The notes under the pieces: model-generated
Seen by the model: only the letters and a program-made list of their open reading frames with translations
Told to the model about the DNA's origin: nothing
Databases searched by the model: none
Shown here: piece by piece, positions 42,065-50,534 of the stretch
Layout: each line of letters begins with the position of its first letter
Position numbering within the stretch: the stretch's first letter is position 1
From: Labrenzia sp. OB1
Lineage (GTDB): Bacteria > Pseudomonadota > Alphaproteobacteria > Rhizobiales > Stappiaceae
Direction: 5' to 3'
DNA length: 64,000 nt
NCBI RefSeq assembly: GCF_001624695.1
Contig: NZ_JSEP01000016.1
Coordinates: forward strand, 62,001-126,000
Position numbers and translations under genes: made by a program

Positions 42065-42847
42065 TTACCCGGTTGCCTTGACCTTGGTTTCTTCCGTCTC
42101 CGGAATTTCCCCGGTCTCTTCCATCGACCGCACCAGCACATCGTATTTCGGATGCACAGTACCGCATACACGATCCCAGAACGAAAAGAAGTTTCCGTAA
42201 TTATAGTGGAACTGGGAATGATGCAGATCATGGAAGGTCGTGCAAATCAGCGGCGATGGGAACCGCGAGGATCTGGACGCGAAATATTCAAAGCCCGAAT
42301 GGCCGACCATACCGGAGATCTGGTCGAACAGGCGCAGCGCGAAAACGCTGAGCGCCGGAACCGGCAGGACGAACCAGACCAGGAAATAGAAGAAATGCTC
42401 GATCAACGTATCGACCGTGGTCGAGCTGTCATTGCTCCAGACCGTCGGCGCGATGGATCGGTGATGGGGCACGTGAAACCTGTAGAGCGCCGGCAGATGC
42501 AGAATGCGGTGGCCCCAGTAGAACCAGGCATCGAAGAGCACGAAACACACGGCGAACAGCAGCGCGAACGACCACCAGGACAACGCCAGCGGTTCAAACA
42601 GCGTCCAGCCCTGCGTCTGGGCGAAATACCCGCTGGACAACAGCACGGAAGACGTCGCGAGCGCCTTCATCGAAGCGCGGATTTCCTCCGCCTGGCGCTT
42701 CAGCCCGTCGCGATGTTTCTGGATGCGGCGTTCCGGATGACGCGCGTTGATCGCCATCACGGTAAAGCCGGTCGCGAAATACACAGCCACCATGGCTACG
42801 TAGACCAGCGCGACAATCACGAGATAATCGACGAGAAGCTCCATCAC
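42065..42847 (-). CDS. fatty acid hydroxylase/sterol desaturase family protein (copy B)
   Basis: A 260-residue paralogue. The same pattern is seen: ATGFTVMAINARHPERRIQKHRD after the first helix, then WGHRILH, YRFHVPHHRSIAPTVWSNDSSTTVDT, HSGFEYFASRSSRFPSP and HDLHHSQFHYNYGNFFSFWDRVCGTVHPKYD. All di-iron histidines are present. Its start ATG overlaps the end of copy C by four bases, so the two are translationally coupled; copy A follows after 59 bases. Confidence 0.9.
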   Translation of the reverse strand: MMELLVDYLVIVALVYVAMVAVYFATGFTVMAINARHPERRIQKHRDGLKRQAEEIRASMKALATSSVLLSSGYFAQTQGWTLFEPLALSWWSFALLFAVCFVLFDAWFYWGHRILHLPALYRFHVPHHRSIAPTVWSNDSSTTVDTLIEHFFYFLVWFVLPVPALSVFALRLFDQISGMVGHSGFEYFASRSSRFPSPLICTTFHDLHHSQFHYNYGNFFSFWDRVCGTVHPKYDVLVRSMEETGEIPETEETKVKATG

Positions 42848-43623
42848 GCCTGATCCTGCTTGCCGGAATAAAGCGCCTCGAAACCTTCCACCTTGTCGTC
42901 ATAGGTCGGATGGATCGTGCCGCAGAACCGGTCCCAGAACGAAAAGTAGTTGGCGTAATTATAGACGAAATACTGGTGATGCTGGTCATGGTATAGGGTG
43001 CACAGAAGCGGCCAGGGCTTGCGGGCGCTCGGGCTTGCGAAATGCTCATAGCCGCAATGGCCGATGGCAGCCGAAACCTGATCGAACAGGCGGTGGCCCA
43101 GAAACACCAGCGGCGGGATCGGCACCACGAAGAGCACCAGAGCATAGTAGGAATGGGCGAACAGCGTGTCCACGCTGGACCCTGCATCGTTCGACCAGAC
43201 GGTCGGTGTGATCGTCATGTGGTGCGGCTTGTGAAACCGGTAGAACAGTTTTGTGTGCAGTATCCTGTGACCCCAGTAGAACCAGGTATCATGCAGCGCC
43301 AGGGAGACTATGAAAAAGACCGGTACGGACCACCAGGAAAGCGCCACGGGTGCAAAAAGCGTCCAGCCGCGCATCTGCGCGTAAAGACCGATCGACAGGC
43401 AGCAACTGGTGATGGCGAGCTGTTTCATCGACGAGCGGATATCGCGGAGCGCATCGTGAGTCGGCTGCCGCTTCTGGATCTTCCGGTCCGGATGGCGCTC
43501 GTTCAGCGCGGTCATTGCCAGGCCCGTCGTGAACAGCACGACGAGGCTTGCAGCATAAAGACCGGCGAACAACGCCAGAAAGGCGCCCGGCCCGATACCT
43601 GTGTAGTCAGTCAGAAATTCCAT
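42844..43623 (-). CDS. fatty acid hydroxylase/sterol desaturase family protein (copy C)
   Basis: A 259-residue first member of the tandem trio. Boxes: WGHRILH, YRFHKPHHMTITPTVWSNDAGSSVDTLFAHS, IGHCGYEHFAS and YHDQHHQYFVYNYANYFSFWDRFCGTIHPTYD. ATG 43623 aligns with the start of copy B (MEFL against MELL); a GTG two codons earlier is possible. The leader carries the same ERHPDRKIQKR motif. All three copies retain their catalytic histidines, so none looks decayed. Confidence 0.9.
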   Translation of the reverse strand: MEFLTDYTGIGPGAFLALFAGLYAASLVVLFTTGLAMTALNERHPDRKIQKRQPTHDALRDIRSSMKQLAITSCCLSIGLYAQMRGWTLFAPVALSWWSVPVFFIVSLALHDTWFYWGHRILHTKLFYRFHKPHHMTITPTVWSNDAGSSVDTLFAHSYYALVLFVVPIPPLVFLGHRLFDQVSAAIGHCGYEHFASPSARKPWPLLCTLYHDQHHQYFVYNYANYFSFWDRFCGTIHPTYDDKVEGFEALYSGKQDQA

Positions 43624-43733
43624 GAACACTTACATTCCGCTCGCGGGACAAAACCCATGCCTTATAAGAGTGCGTAGCGAACCAGCCGCCGCGGCGTCAA
43701 GGATACACTTGCCGGTTTTCGGCACATGACAGA

Positions 43734-46127
43734 CTATACGTCTTCCGCCACATGGGCAAAGTCCGGATAAACCGAGCGGACGAGATCGTCCACTCTTGCA
43801 ATTTCCTCGGGTATTTCAATGAGTTTGTCCCGTTCTTCCTCCAGGATCGCCAGAAAAATCCTGGCGCGGGCCTGATTGACCTGGATCTGCGGCAAAGTGC
43901 CCTTGCCTGCCGCCGACAGGATGATGCTGACCAGCCTGTCGGCGGCATTGAGCCTCCCCCACAGGTAATCATGCTCCCGCCAGCCGCGATTGAAGAACGC
44001 GCCGAAGGAATTCAGCGACTTGCCTTTCAGGTCGAAATTGTCCGTGTGCAGGCTGTCGGCATCCCTCGGACTGATCCTGTCGACGAGGATCTCCGTCACC
44101 TCCGAAAAATCGTTCCGCTGCAGCACCGGAAATGTGATCAGGTCATAAAACCCGAACCCGATATAGGACCGCATCAGAGACGCATGACGGTCCTTGTCCA
44201 GAAAGCCTCGCGCGGTTTTCGCGAATAGCTCGTCCTGCAGCCTGTCGAGATCAGCCAGCCCCATCATCGCCGATATGTTCTTGAGCAAAGGCACAACCTG
44301 GTCGCCTGCGGTCATCGACCCTGCCTCGAGATCCTTCACAAATTGTTTTGAGAGATCCCTGCACCGGCCGCCGAAAAACCGTTCCGTCCAGCGCCAGCTC
44401 AAGTGATCGATCTGATCGTAGAGCAGACCCTTCATCTGGTCGAGCGCATCGGTGTCCGGCGGCGGAAGTTCCGAGTCGCGTTCGAAATGGTAAAATCCGT
44501 TGAGCTTGCGGATCGCGAAGCGCAGGCGCCGGATGCGATAGTCAACATCCAGTCCGCGCAACATAGCGATGACATGCGGGTCGTTGCGCCCCAACAGATC
44601 CTTGCTTTCCACAGTCAGCGTGGAGAAATGGCGCGCCAGATGCGCCAGAATGGGCTCTTCCTGCTTACGGGCGTCCGTAATGCCGCTCAACCGGGTCATC
44701 AGCCCGGCGAGACGCTCACCGAGGGCGTGCAGCTTGAGCGACTGATAGTTGAGAAAGGCGAAACCGGCCTGCCGGAAGGCCGCATCGGTTGCCTCATTGC
44801 GGCACTTGGCCAGGATTTCCGGCGTGACGGTCCTGCGTTTCGGCAGCAAGCCCGTCACCGCCTGTTCGACCATCGGCCCCGCCGCATCGATCAGCTGCGC
44901 CAGCCAGCGGCTGCGCCGGTTGTTCTGCTCCAGTTCCTTCAGATCGTCGCCGATAGGCTCGTTGCGCGGGATATGCGCCAGAGACGCGAGTATCACCCTG
45001 AAGAAACCGGGCAATTCTGCATGCCGCCCTTCGGCCTCCACCGTTTCGACCGGCGCAGGGTCGATATAAATCAGCCGCCGGGCGACCTCCTTCGTCGCCG
45101 GCCGGTCCTGAATGACCTTGATGACAGGAGCGAAAGGCTTGTTCATCACCACACTGCCATCGACAAAGCAATGTCTCCCGGTGGTGTTCGGTGACAGGTT
45201 CAGTCCATGCCTCAGAAATGTATCGCGATGCGGCCAGGCCAGATCCTGTCGTGCGAGGGCGCGCTCCATCTCGGCAATCGTCGCTGGCGGAAACGCGCCG
45301 GGAAAAGACGACGTCGCCCGGGCGGCAAACACCAGCTCCGGAATGTTATCGGCGGCAAACTGGCTGTCGACGACCCCGGGAGCACGGTGGACCGCGTGAA
45401 AGTTCAGGATGCGGCGGTGATCCCATTCCTCGACATAATCCGGATCGTCGAGGTGAATACGCCGCTTGATGCCGTTGTAGTCCGTGATGGTCACGAACAG
45501 ATCCAGCGTCTGGCCGCGGGGAATGAGCGTCCGGCCCGTTTCCGCGGCTTCTTCCATCTGCTTGCAGGCATCCAGCATCCAGCCGATGAACCTTTCGCCG
45601 GAAAACGGCGGCGAGAACCACCTTGCCTGCATGAAACGGCGCAGCTTGTCGCGGGTTTCCGTGCTTTCGATCTGCTTCTTCAATCGCGAAGAGACCAACC
45701 GGTCCAGCATCGGCGAAACCGAAATCTTGAGATAGCGCGAAAGCCCCGACTGCGGCCGTGCCAGACGGGTGACATCGGCGTTTTCCAGCCACAGCCGGCT
45801 GTGGCTGTCGAGAGGGAGATCGTGGGCCAGAGCCCTGGCCAGCATGATGCCGTTCACCCCGCCGGCGGAGGCACCCGCGATCGCATCGACCACAACCCGG
45901 ATATCCGCAACCGGCGAAAGGACATCGAGCAACTCCTTGTAGGCGCTCTGGACAGGGGGCAGGTCCTGCTCGGCCGCCACGCCCCCCGCTCCACCGGTCT
46001 TGCGGTCAAGACGGATCCCGGAGGCGCGAACCAGGTTCAACATTTCGCGGCTTACGCCATGCATATAGATGGCGAGCGAAACCCCTCCGTAAAAGACAAG
46101 GCCAAGCCTGAGTTCGATTTCCTTCAT
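43734..46127 (-). CDS. large patatin-like phospholipase (DUF3376-type)
   Basis: A 797-residue protein whose N-terminal third is a patatin lipase domain. GLVFYGGVSLAIYMHG is the oxyanion-loop glycine region, AIAGASAGGVNGIML holds nucleophile S87 (GxSxG), and CFVDGSVVMNKPF holds D323 of the Ser-Asp dyad. The remaining 470 residues are helical and typical of the long DUF3376-linked patatins of actinobacteria and alphaproteobacteria; no signal peptide is seen. ATG 46127 is preferred because GGCGG precedes it and the patatin domain begins there; ATG 46157 in frame is an alternative. Likely phospholipid hydrolysis or remodelling. Confidence 0.88.
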   Translation of the reverse strand: MKEIELRLGLVFYGGVSLAIYMHGVSREMLNLVRASGIRLDRKTGGAGGVAAEQDLPPVQSAYKELLDVLSPVADIRVVVDAIAGASAGGVNGIMLARALAHDLPLDSHSRLWLENADVTRLARPQSGLSRYLKISVSPMLDRLVSSRLKKQIESTETRDKLRRFMQARWFSPPFSGERFIGWMLDACKQMEEAAETGRTLIPRGQTLDLFVTITDYNGIKRRIHLDDPDYVEEWDHRRILNFHAVHRAPGVVDSQFAADNIPELVFAARATSSFPGAFPPATIAEMERALARQDLAWPHRDTFLRHGLNLSPNTTGRHCFVDGSVVMNKPFAPVIKVIQDRPATKEVARRLIYIDPAPVETVEAEGRHAELPGFFRVILASLAHIPRNEPIGDDLKELEQNNRRSRWLAQLIDAAGPMVEQAVTGLLPKRRTVTPEILAKCRNEATDAAFRQAGFAFLNYQSLKLHALGERLAGLMTRLSGITDARKQEEPILAHLARHFSTLTVESKDLLGRNDPHVIAMLRGLDVDYRIRRLRFAIRKLNGFYHFERDSELPPPDTDALDQMKGLLYDQIDHLSWRWTERFFGGRCRDLSKQFVKDLEAGSMTAGDQVVPLLKNISAMMGLADLDRLQDELFAKTARGFLDKDRHASLMRSYIGFGFYDLITFPVLQRNDFSEVTEILVDRISPRDADSLHTDNFDLKGKSLNSFGAFFNRGWREHDYLWGRLNAADRLVSIILSAAGKGTLPQIQVNQARARIFLAILEEERDKLIEIPEEIARVDDLVRSVYPDFAHVAEDV

Positions 46128-46415
46128 GAAGCCGCCGAAATGATCATTGCCCTCCATATTGCCCAATGCAGCATAAGAAATAGTTACAAGGGCCAGGCTG
46201 CCGGGAATGGCATCCCAATAGCCTGCCACCCGATTTCGGCACTGAAATGACGCCCGGCATTTGCCACACGATACAGCCTTGCAAGGATCGCTTGAGGATG
46301 CATTTTTCCCTCATGACCTGAGAATATTCCGGTAAGATACCATCCACAACCAAGGGCGATTCCTGAGACATATCCGCATACGGAACGCGCCGCGACTTCG
46401 GTACTGCGAATTGAA

Positions 46416-47432
46416 ATGGCAAAGAACTTGAAAAACGAAACGAAAGTGCCTCCTTCAGACGGCGCCGCTGACCCGGAGCAGACGTTGCGCGCGCTGCAGG
46501 AAGAAAACAAATATCTGCATTCCGAGCTGGAAGACCTGCGCCTTCTGTATGAAGCGACCATTGAACACGGCGAAGCCGTTGAAGACCAGTTGGCCGACCA
46601 GTCGACCCGCATGGAAGACCTGTCAAAGCAGCTGGCAAAATACCTGTCGCCACAGGTCTACAAGTCGATTTTCGAGGGCCGTCAGGAAGTCAAGATCACC
46701 TCGGCTCGCAAGAAGCTGACGGTCTTCTTTTCCGATATCGCCGGGTTCACGGAAACCGCGGAACGGCTTGAGTCGGAAGAACTGACGTTCATACTCAACC
46801 AGTATCTCACCGAAATGTCGAAAATCGCCCTCAAATATGGCGCCACTATCGACAAATATGTCGGCGACGCCATCCTGATCTTCTTCGGCGATCCGGAAAC
46901 CCAGGGCGTCATGGAGGATGCCATGGCCTGCGTCCGGATGGCGATTGAAATGCAGGACCGGATGGCGGAGTTGCAGGATGTCTGGCGCGAAGCCGGCATT
47001 TCCAAGCCGCTGAAATGCCGCATGGGCATTCACACCGACTATTGCACTGTCGGCAATTTCGGCAGCAACGACCGGCTGGACTACACGATCATCGGACGCG
47101 GCGTGAACACGGCATCCCGCTTGGAGAGCCTGGCAGCACCCGGATCGATCCTGATTTCCTTCGAAACCTTTTCCCAGGTGAAGGACGAGATACAGTGCAT
47201 CGACACCGGCGAAGTAACCGTGAAGGGCATCGCATATCCGGTCGCGACCTATGAAGTCATCGGCTTGCGGACGGATACCGCTGAAGGTCCGGATCTGGAC
47301 CTGGCGGTGGTTTCGCGGCAGCTGAACCAGCTTGCTCTCCACCTTCCCGGCACCGTGACTTCACAGGAACGCGAACAGCTCGCCGTATCGCTCAGGAACG
47401 CGCTGGACCGTCTGGACAGCACCCGGACCTGA
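46416..47432 (+). CDS. class III adenylate cyclase with coiled-coil N-terminus
   Basis: A 338-residue soluble protein. Residues 20-77 form a heptad-rich coiled coil (LRALQEENKYLHSELEDLRLLYEA), then comes the short KYLSPQVYKSIFEG linker found in front of many bacterial cyclases, then the catalytic domain. Metal aspartates D107 (FFSDIAGFT) and D151 (YVGDAILIFF), adenine-selecting K147 (DKYVGD), DYTIIGRGVNTASRLE with the N/R pair and a final helix are complete. It is divergent from the patatin gene and convergent with rarA. The coil suggests a dimer and perhaps an outside signal partner. Confidence 0.92.
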   Translation: MAKNLKNETKVPPSDGAADPEQTLRALQEENKYLHSELEDLRLLYEATIEHGEAVEDQLADQSTRMEDLSKQLAKYLSPQVYKSIFEGRQEVKITSARKKLTVFFSDIAGFTETAERLESEELTFILNQYLTEMSKIALKYGATIDKYVGDAILIFFGDPETQGVMEDAMACVRMAIEMQDRMAELQDVWREAGISKPLKCRMGIHTDYCTVGNFGSNDRLDYTIIGRGVNTASRLESLAAPGSILISFETFSQVKDEIQCIDTGEVTVKGIAYPVATYEVIGLRTDTAEGPDLDLAVVSRQLNQLALHLPGTVTSQEREQLAVSLRNALDRLDSTRT

Positions 47433-47462
47433 CGCATGCCTCAGACTGCTTGATGCCGAACG

Positions 47463-48767
47463 TCAGCCGCGGTCCTTGCGCAACTTGTCCCAATAGTCCA
47501 ACCGCTTGCGCAATTCCCGCTCGAAACCGCGTTGCGGGGGATCGTAATAGGTCTGGCGCCCCAGTTTCTCGGGAAAATAATCCTGCCCGGAGAAGCCTTC
47601 CGGCGCGTCGTGGTCGTATTGATAGCCATCGCCATACCCTTCCTGCTTCATGAGCTTTGTGGGGGCGTTGAGGATATGCTTTGGCGGCAGCAGAGAGCCG
47701 CTGGTCTTCGCATCGCGCATGGCCGCCTTGTAGGCCACATAAGCGCCATTGGATTTGGGCGCGGTCGCGAGGTAGACTACCGATTGCGCAAGAGCCAGCT
47801 CGCCCTCCGGCGACCCCAGCATCTGATAGGCGTCCCGGGCGGCGTTCGCCTGAACAAGCGCGTTCGGATCCGCCAGGCCGATATCCTCCACAGCCATGCG
47901 GATAAGACGGCGGGCCAGATACATCGGGTCCTCGCCCCCGTCCAGCATGCGGCAGAACCAGTAAAGGGCTGCATCCGGGTCCGAGCCACGCACGGACTTG
48001 TGCAGGGCGGAAATGAGATTGTAGTGCCCGTCCGCGCTCTTGTCGTAAATCGGCGCCCGCCGCTGCACGATCTCCTGCAGGCGGTCCGCATCGAAGACCT
48101 CGTCTTCCGCCGCCGCCCGCCAGACATCTTCCACCAGTGTCAGTGCGGAGCGGCCGTCACCGTCCGCCATGCGGATCAGCACTTGCCTGGCATCCCCATC
48201 CAGCGGCAATTGTTTTTCCTCGGTCTCTTCCGCCCGGTTCAGCAGACTGTCGATTGCCTCCAGGGAAAGCGAATGGAAGGTCATCACATGGGAACGCGAG
48301 AGCAGAGCGGCGTTCAGTTCAAAGGACGGATTTTCCGTCGTCGCGCCGACAAGAGTGATCGTGCCGTCTTCCATCACCGGCAGGAAACTGTCCTGCTGGG
48401 CACGGTTGAACCTATGAATCTCGTCGACGAACAGCAGCGTGGCCCGTCCGCCCATACGCCGCACACGGGCTGCCTCGAAGACCTTCTTCAGATCGGCCAC
48501 ACCGGAAAAGATCGCCGAGGTCTGCTCGAAGGCCAGATCGGTCTCGTTCGCGAGCAGCCGGGCGATGGTGGTCTTTCCCGTCCCCGGCGGCCCCCAGAAG
48601 ATCAACGACCCCAGCGTCCGGGTCTTCAGCATCCGCGAGAGCGTTCCCTCCGGACCGAGGAGATGATCCTGGCCGACCACATCGGCAAGTCTCGTTGGAC
48701 GCATCCTGTCTGCGAGCGGTCTCGGACCCGTCTGCTGAAGACCGGAGGCTTCGAAAAGATCGCTCAA
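47463..48767 (-). CDS. rarA: replication-associated recombination protein RarA (MgsA) AAA+ ATPase
   Basis: A 434-residue AAA+ protein. Walker A is GPPGTGKTTIARLLA, Walker B is LLFVDEIHRFNRAQQD, sensor 1 GATTENPSFELNAALLSRS; the MgsA C-terminal tetramer domain includes NLISALHKSVRGSDPDAALYWFCRMLDGGEDPMYLARRLIRMAVEDIGLADPNAL. It acts at stalled replication forks with SSB and RecA. It lies nine bases after the Do-type protease gene, an arrangement conserved in Rhizobiales. Confidence 0.96.
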   Translation of the reverse strand: MSDLFEASGLQQTGPRPLADRMRPTRLADVVGQDHLLGPEGTLSRMLKTRTLGSLIFWGPPGTGKTTIARLLANETDLAFEQTSAIFSGVADLKKVFEAARVRRMGGRATLLFVDEIHRFNRAQQDSFLPVMEDGTITLVGATTENPSFELNAALLSRSHVMTFHSLSLEAIDSLLNRAEETEEKQLPLDGDARQVLIRMADGDGRSALTLVEDVWRAAAEDEVFDADRLQEIVQRRAPIYDKSADGHYNLISALHKSVRGSDPDAALYWFCRMLDGGEDPMYLARRLIRMAVEDIGLADPNALVQANAARDAYQMLGSPEGELALAQSVVYLATAPKSNGAYVAYKAAMRDAKTSGSLLPPKHILNAPTKLMKQEGYGDGYQYDHDAPEGFSGQDYFPEKLGRQTYYDPPQRGFERELRKRLDYWDKLRKDRG

Positions 48768-48776
48768 CCTGCTCTC

Positions 48777-50240
48777 CTATCCGCGCAAGGTGAGCTGCGA
48801 AACCTTGCCGTCGCGCTCGATGTCAAGCTGCCACACGCGCGGCGGGGCTTTCGTGATGGCTTCAAGCATACGCGTCGTTTCAATTTCCTGCCGGTTCACA
48901 CCGCGGACAATATCGCCGGGCCGCAGTCCGACCCGATCGGCGGTGCTGCCCCGGTTGACCTCCGCGATGACCACCCCTTCGAAGGTGGCGCCCTGCAGTC
49001 CGATTTCCTCGGCGACCGCCGGCGACAGGTTCATCACCGTCGTTCCCTCGAACGGGGAATATTCGATCAATTCGCGGGTATCGCGCGCGGGTTCCTCCGG
49101 TGCGGGCCGCAGGGAAATGGAGAGTGTAACCTCCCTGTTGTCGCGCAAAATCAGGAAGTCCGACGTTTCGCCGATCATCTTGGTTGCGAAGCGATAGCCG
49201 AAGGAATTCGGATCGACCACTTCCTTGCCGTCGACCGCAATCACCAGATCGCTGACCTTGAGGCCGGCCGCTCGCGCCGGTGAGCCCGGAAAGACCGCCG
49301 TCACCAGAACGCCTCTGGGCCTGTCCAGCGAAAGGGCCTCGGCGATCTCCGCATTGACGATCTGGACGGTCGCCCCGAGCCAGGGCCGCAGAACCTTTCC
49401 GCCCTGATCCGCCGCGCGTGCCACAAACCGCGCCATATGCGCCGGAATGGCGAAGCCGATGCCGTTTGAGCCGCCCGAGCGCGAGAAAATCGCGGTATTG
49501 ATGCCCACAAGCCGGCCGGTCATGTCCACCAGCGCACCACCGGAATTGCCGGGATTGATCGCGGCATCCGTCTGAATGAAGAACTGGAAATCCGTCACAC
49601 CTACCTGGGTGCGCGCCGTTGCGGAGACGATGCCCTGCGTCACGGTTTGCCCGACACCGAAGGGATTGCCGATGGCCAGAACGATATCGCCGACCTCCAG
49701 ACTGTCGGAATCGGCGAACGCCACATGTTCGAAAGGACCTTCCTCGCGGATTTTCAGCACCGCCAGATCGGTGCGTTCGTCCATCAATACGATATCGGCA
49801 TCGAACTCACGCCGGTCGCTCAGCGCCACCCGCACTTCATCCGCATCCTTGATGACATGATGGTTGGTGATCACCGTTCCATCGGCGGAAATGATCACCC
49901 CCGATCCGAGGGAGGATTCCACCCTCTCGCGCGGCCGGTCGAAGCCGCCGCCCGGTTGGCCGAAAAACCGTCGAAAAAAGGGATCGTCGAAGAAAGGCGA
50001 GACCTGCCTGCGCTGCACGACCTTGCGGCTGGCATAGACATTGACGACTGCCGGGGCGACCTCTTTGACGATCGGCGCGAACGACAGTTTGATCTGCGCG
50101 CCGTTTTGCGGGACGAGCCGCAGATCGGCCGGTGACGGTTGCGCGGTCTGCGTGATTGCAGCAGCTGGCCAGAGAGCGAGCCCCCCCGCCAGAACCACCC
50201 TGAGCATACGCCGGGTGTAACCAGATTTCGTCAAGCGCAT
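48777..50240 (-). CDS. Do-type periplasmic serine endoprotease (DegP/DegQ-like)
   Basis: A 487-residue exported protease. The signal peptide (MLRVVLAGGLALWPAAAITQ) is followed by a trypsin-like domain with H128 (ITNHHVI), D158 (ERTDLAVLKI) and S233 (NPGNSGGAL), then two PDZ domains (about 275-365, RPWLGATVQ..., and 390-480). The FFDDPFFRRFFGQ loop before the protease domain is typical of DegQ/DegP. ATG 50240 is selected because GAGGG lies seven bases upstream; the open frame extends nine codons further. It handles envelope protein quality. It is upstream of rarA in the same unit. Confidence 0.94.
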   Translation of the reverse strand: MRLTKSGYTRRMLRVVLAGGLALWPAAAITQTAQPSPADLRLVPQNGAQIKLSFAPIVKEVAPAVVNVYASRKVVQRRQVSPFFDDPFFRRFFGQPGGGFDRPRERVESSLGSGVIISADGTVITNHHVIKDADEVRVALSDRREFDADIVLMDERTDLAVLKIREEGPFEHVAFADSDSLEVGDIVLAIGNPFGVGQTVTQGIVSATARTQVGVTDFQFFIQTDAAINPGNSGGALVDMTGRLVGINTAIFSRSGGSNGIGFAIPAHMARFVARAADQGGKVLRPWLGATVQIVNAEIAEALSLDRPRGVLVTAVFPGSPARAAGLKVSDLVIAVDGKEVVDPNSFGYRFATKMIGETSDFLILRDNREVTLSISLRPAPEEPARDTRELIEYSPFEGTTVMNLSPAVAEEIGLQGATFEGVVIAEVNRGSTADRVGLRPGDIVRGVNRQEIETTRMLEAITKAPPRVWQLDIERDGKVSQLTLRG

Positions 50241-50483
50241 TGCCGAGCCCTCAATACCAATGAGCATTTATTGTGACCAACCGGAGGCCGTTCTTGGAGG
50301 GTTTTGGGACGGCGTCCCACGTCTTGTCCGATACCCTGCATCGCGCCGCGACGTGCTCCTTGCCGGCCCCCCTCCAAAACGGTCAGATGGATCATAATCA
50401 ATGCTCCTCGGTATTACCTTCGAATCTATCAAGTCTCTTGCGATACATGGCAGATAGGGAGGAAAAGAGGCAAATACAAAAGC

Positions 50484-50513
50484 AAAGAGCCGCCGGAAAT
50501 CCGGCGGCTCTTT
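50484..50513. terminator. terminator between MCP and Do-protease genes
   Basis: A perfect 13-base inverted repeat AAAGAGCCGCCGG / CCGGCGGCTCTTT around AAAT, starting 22 bases after the MCP stop (reading leftward), followed by GCTTTTG on that strand. The plus-strand side has TTTT as well. Confidence 0.8.
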
Positions 50514-50534
50514 TCATTCGGCATCTGTTCGGTG

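Noticed and set aside
47532..49283. A 583-codon plus-strand open frame
   Set aside because: Antisense to rarA and the Do-type protease gene; no ribosome site and low-complexity basic composition.
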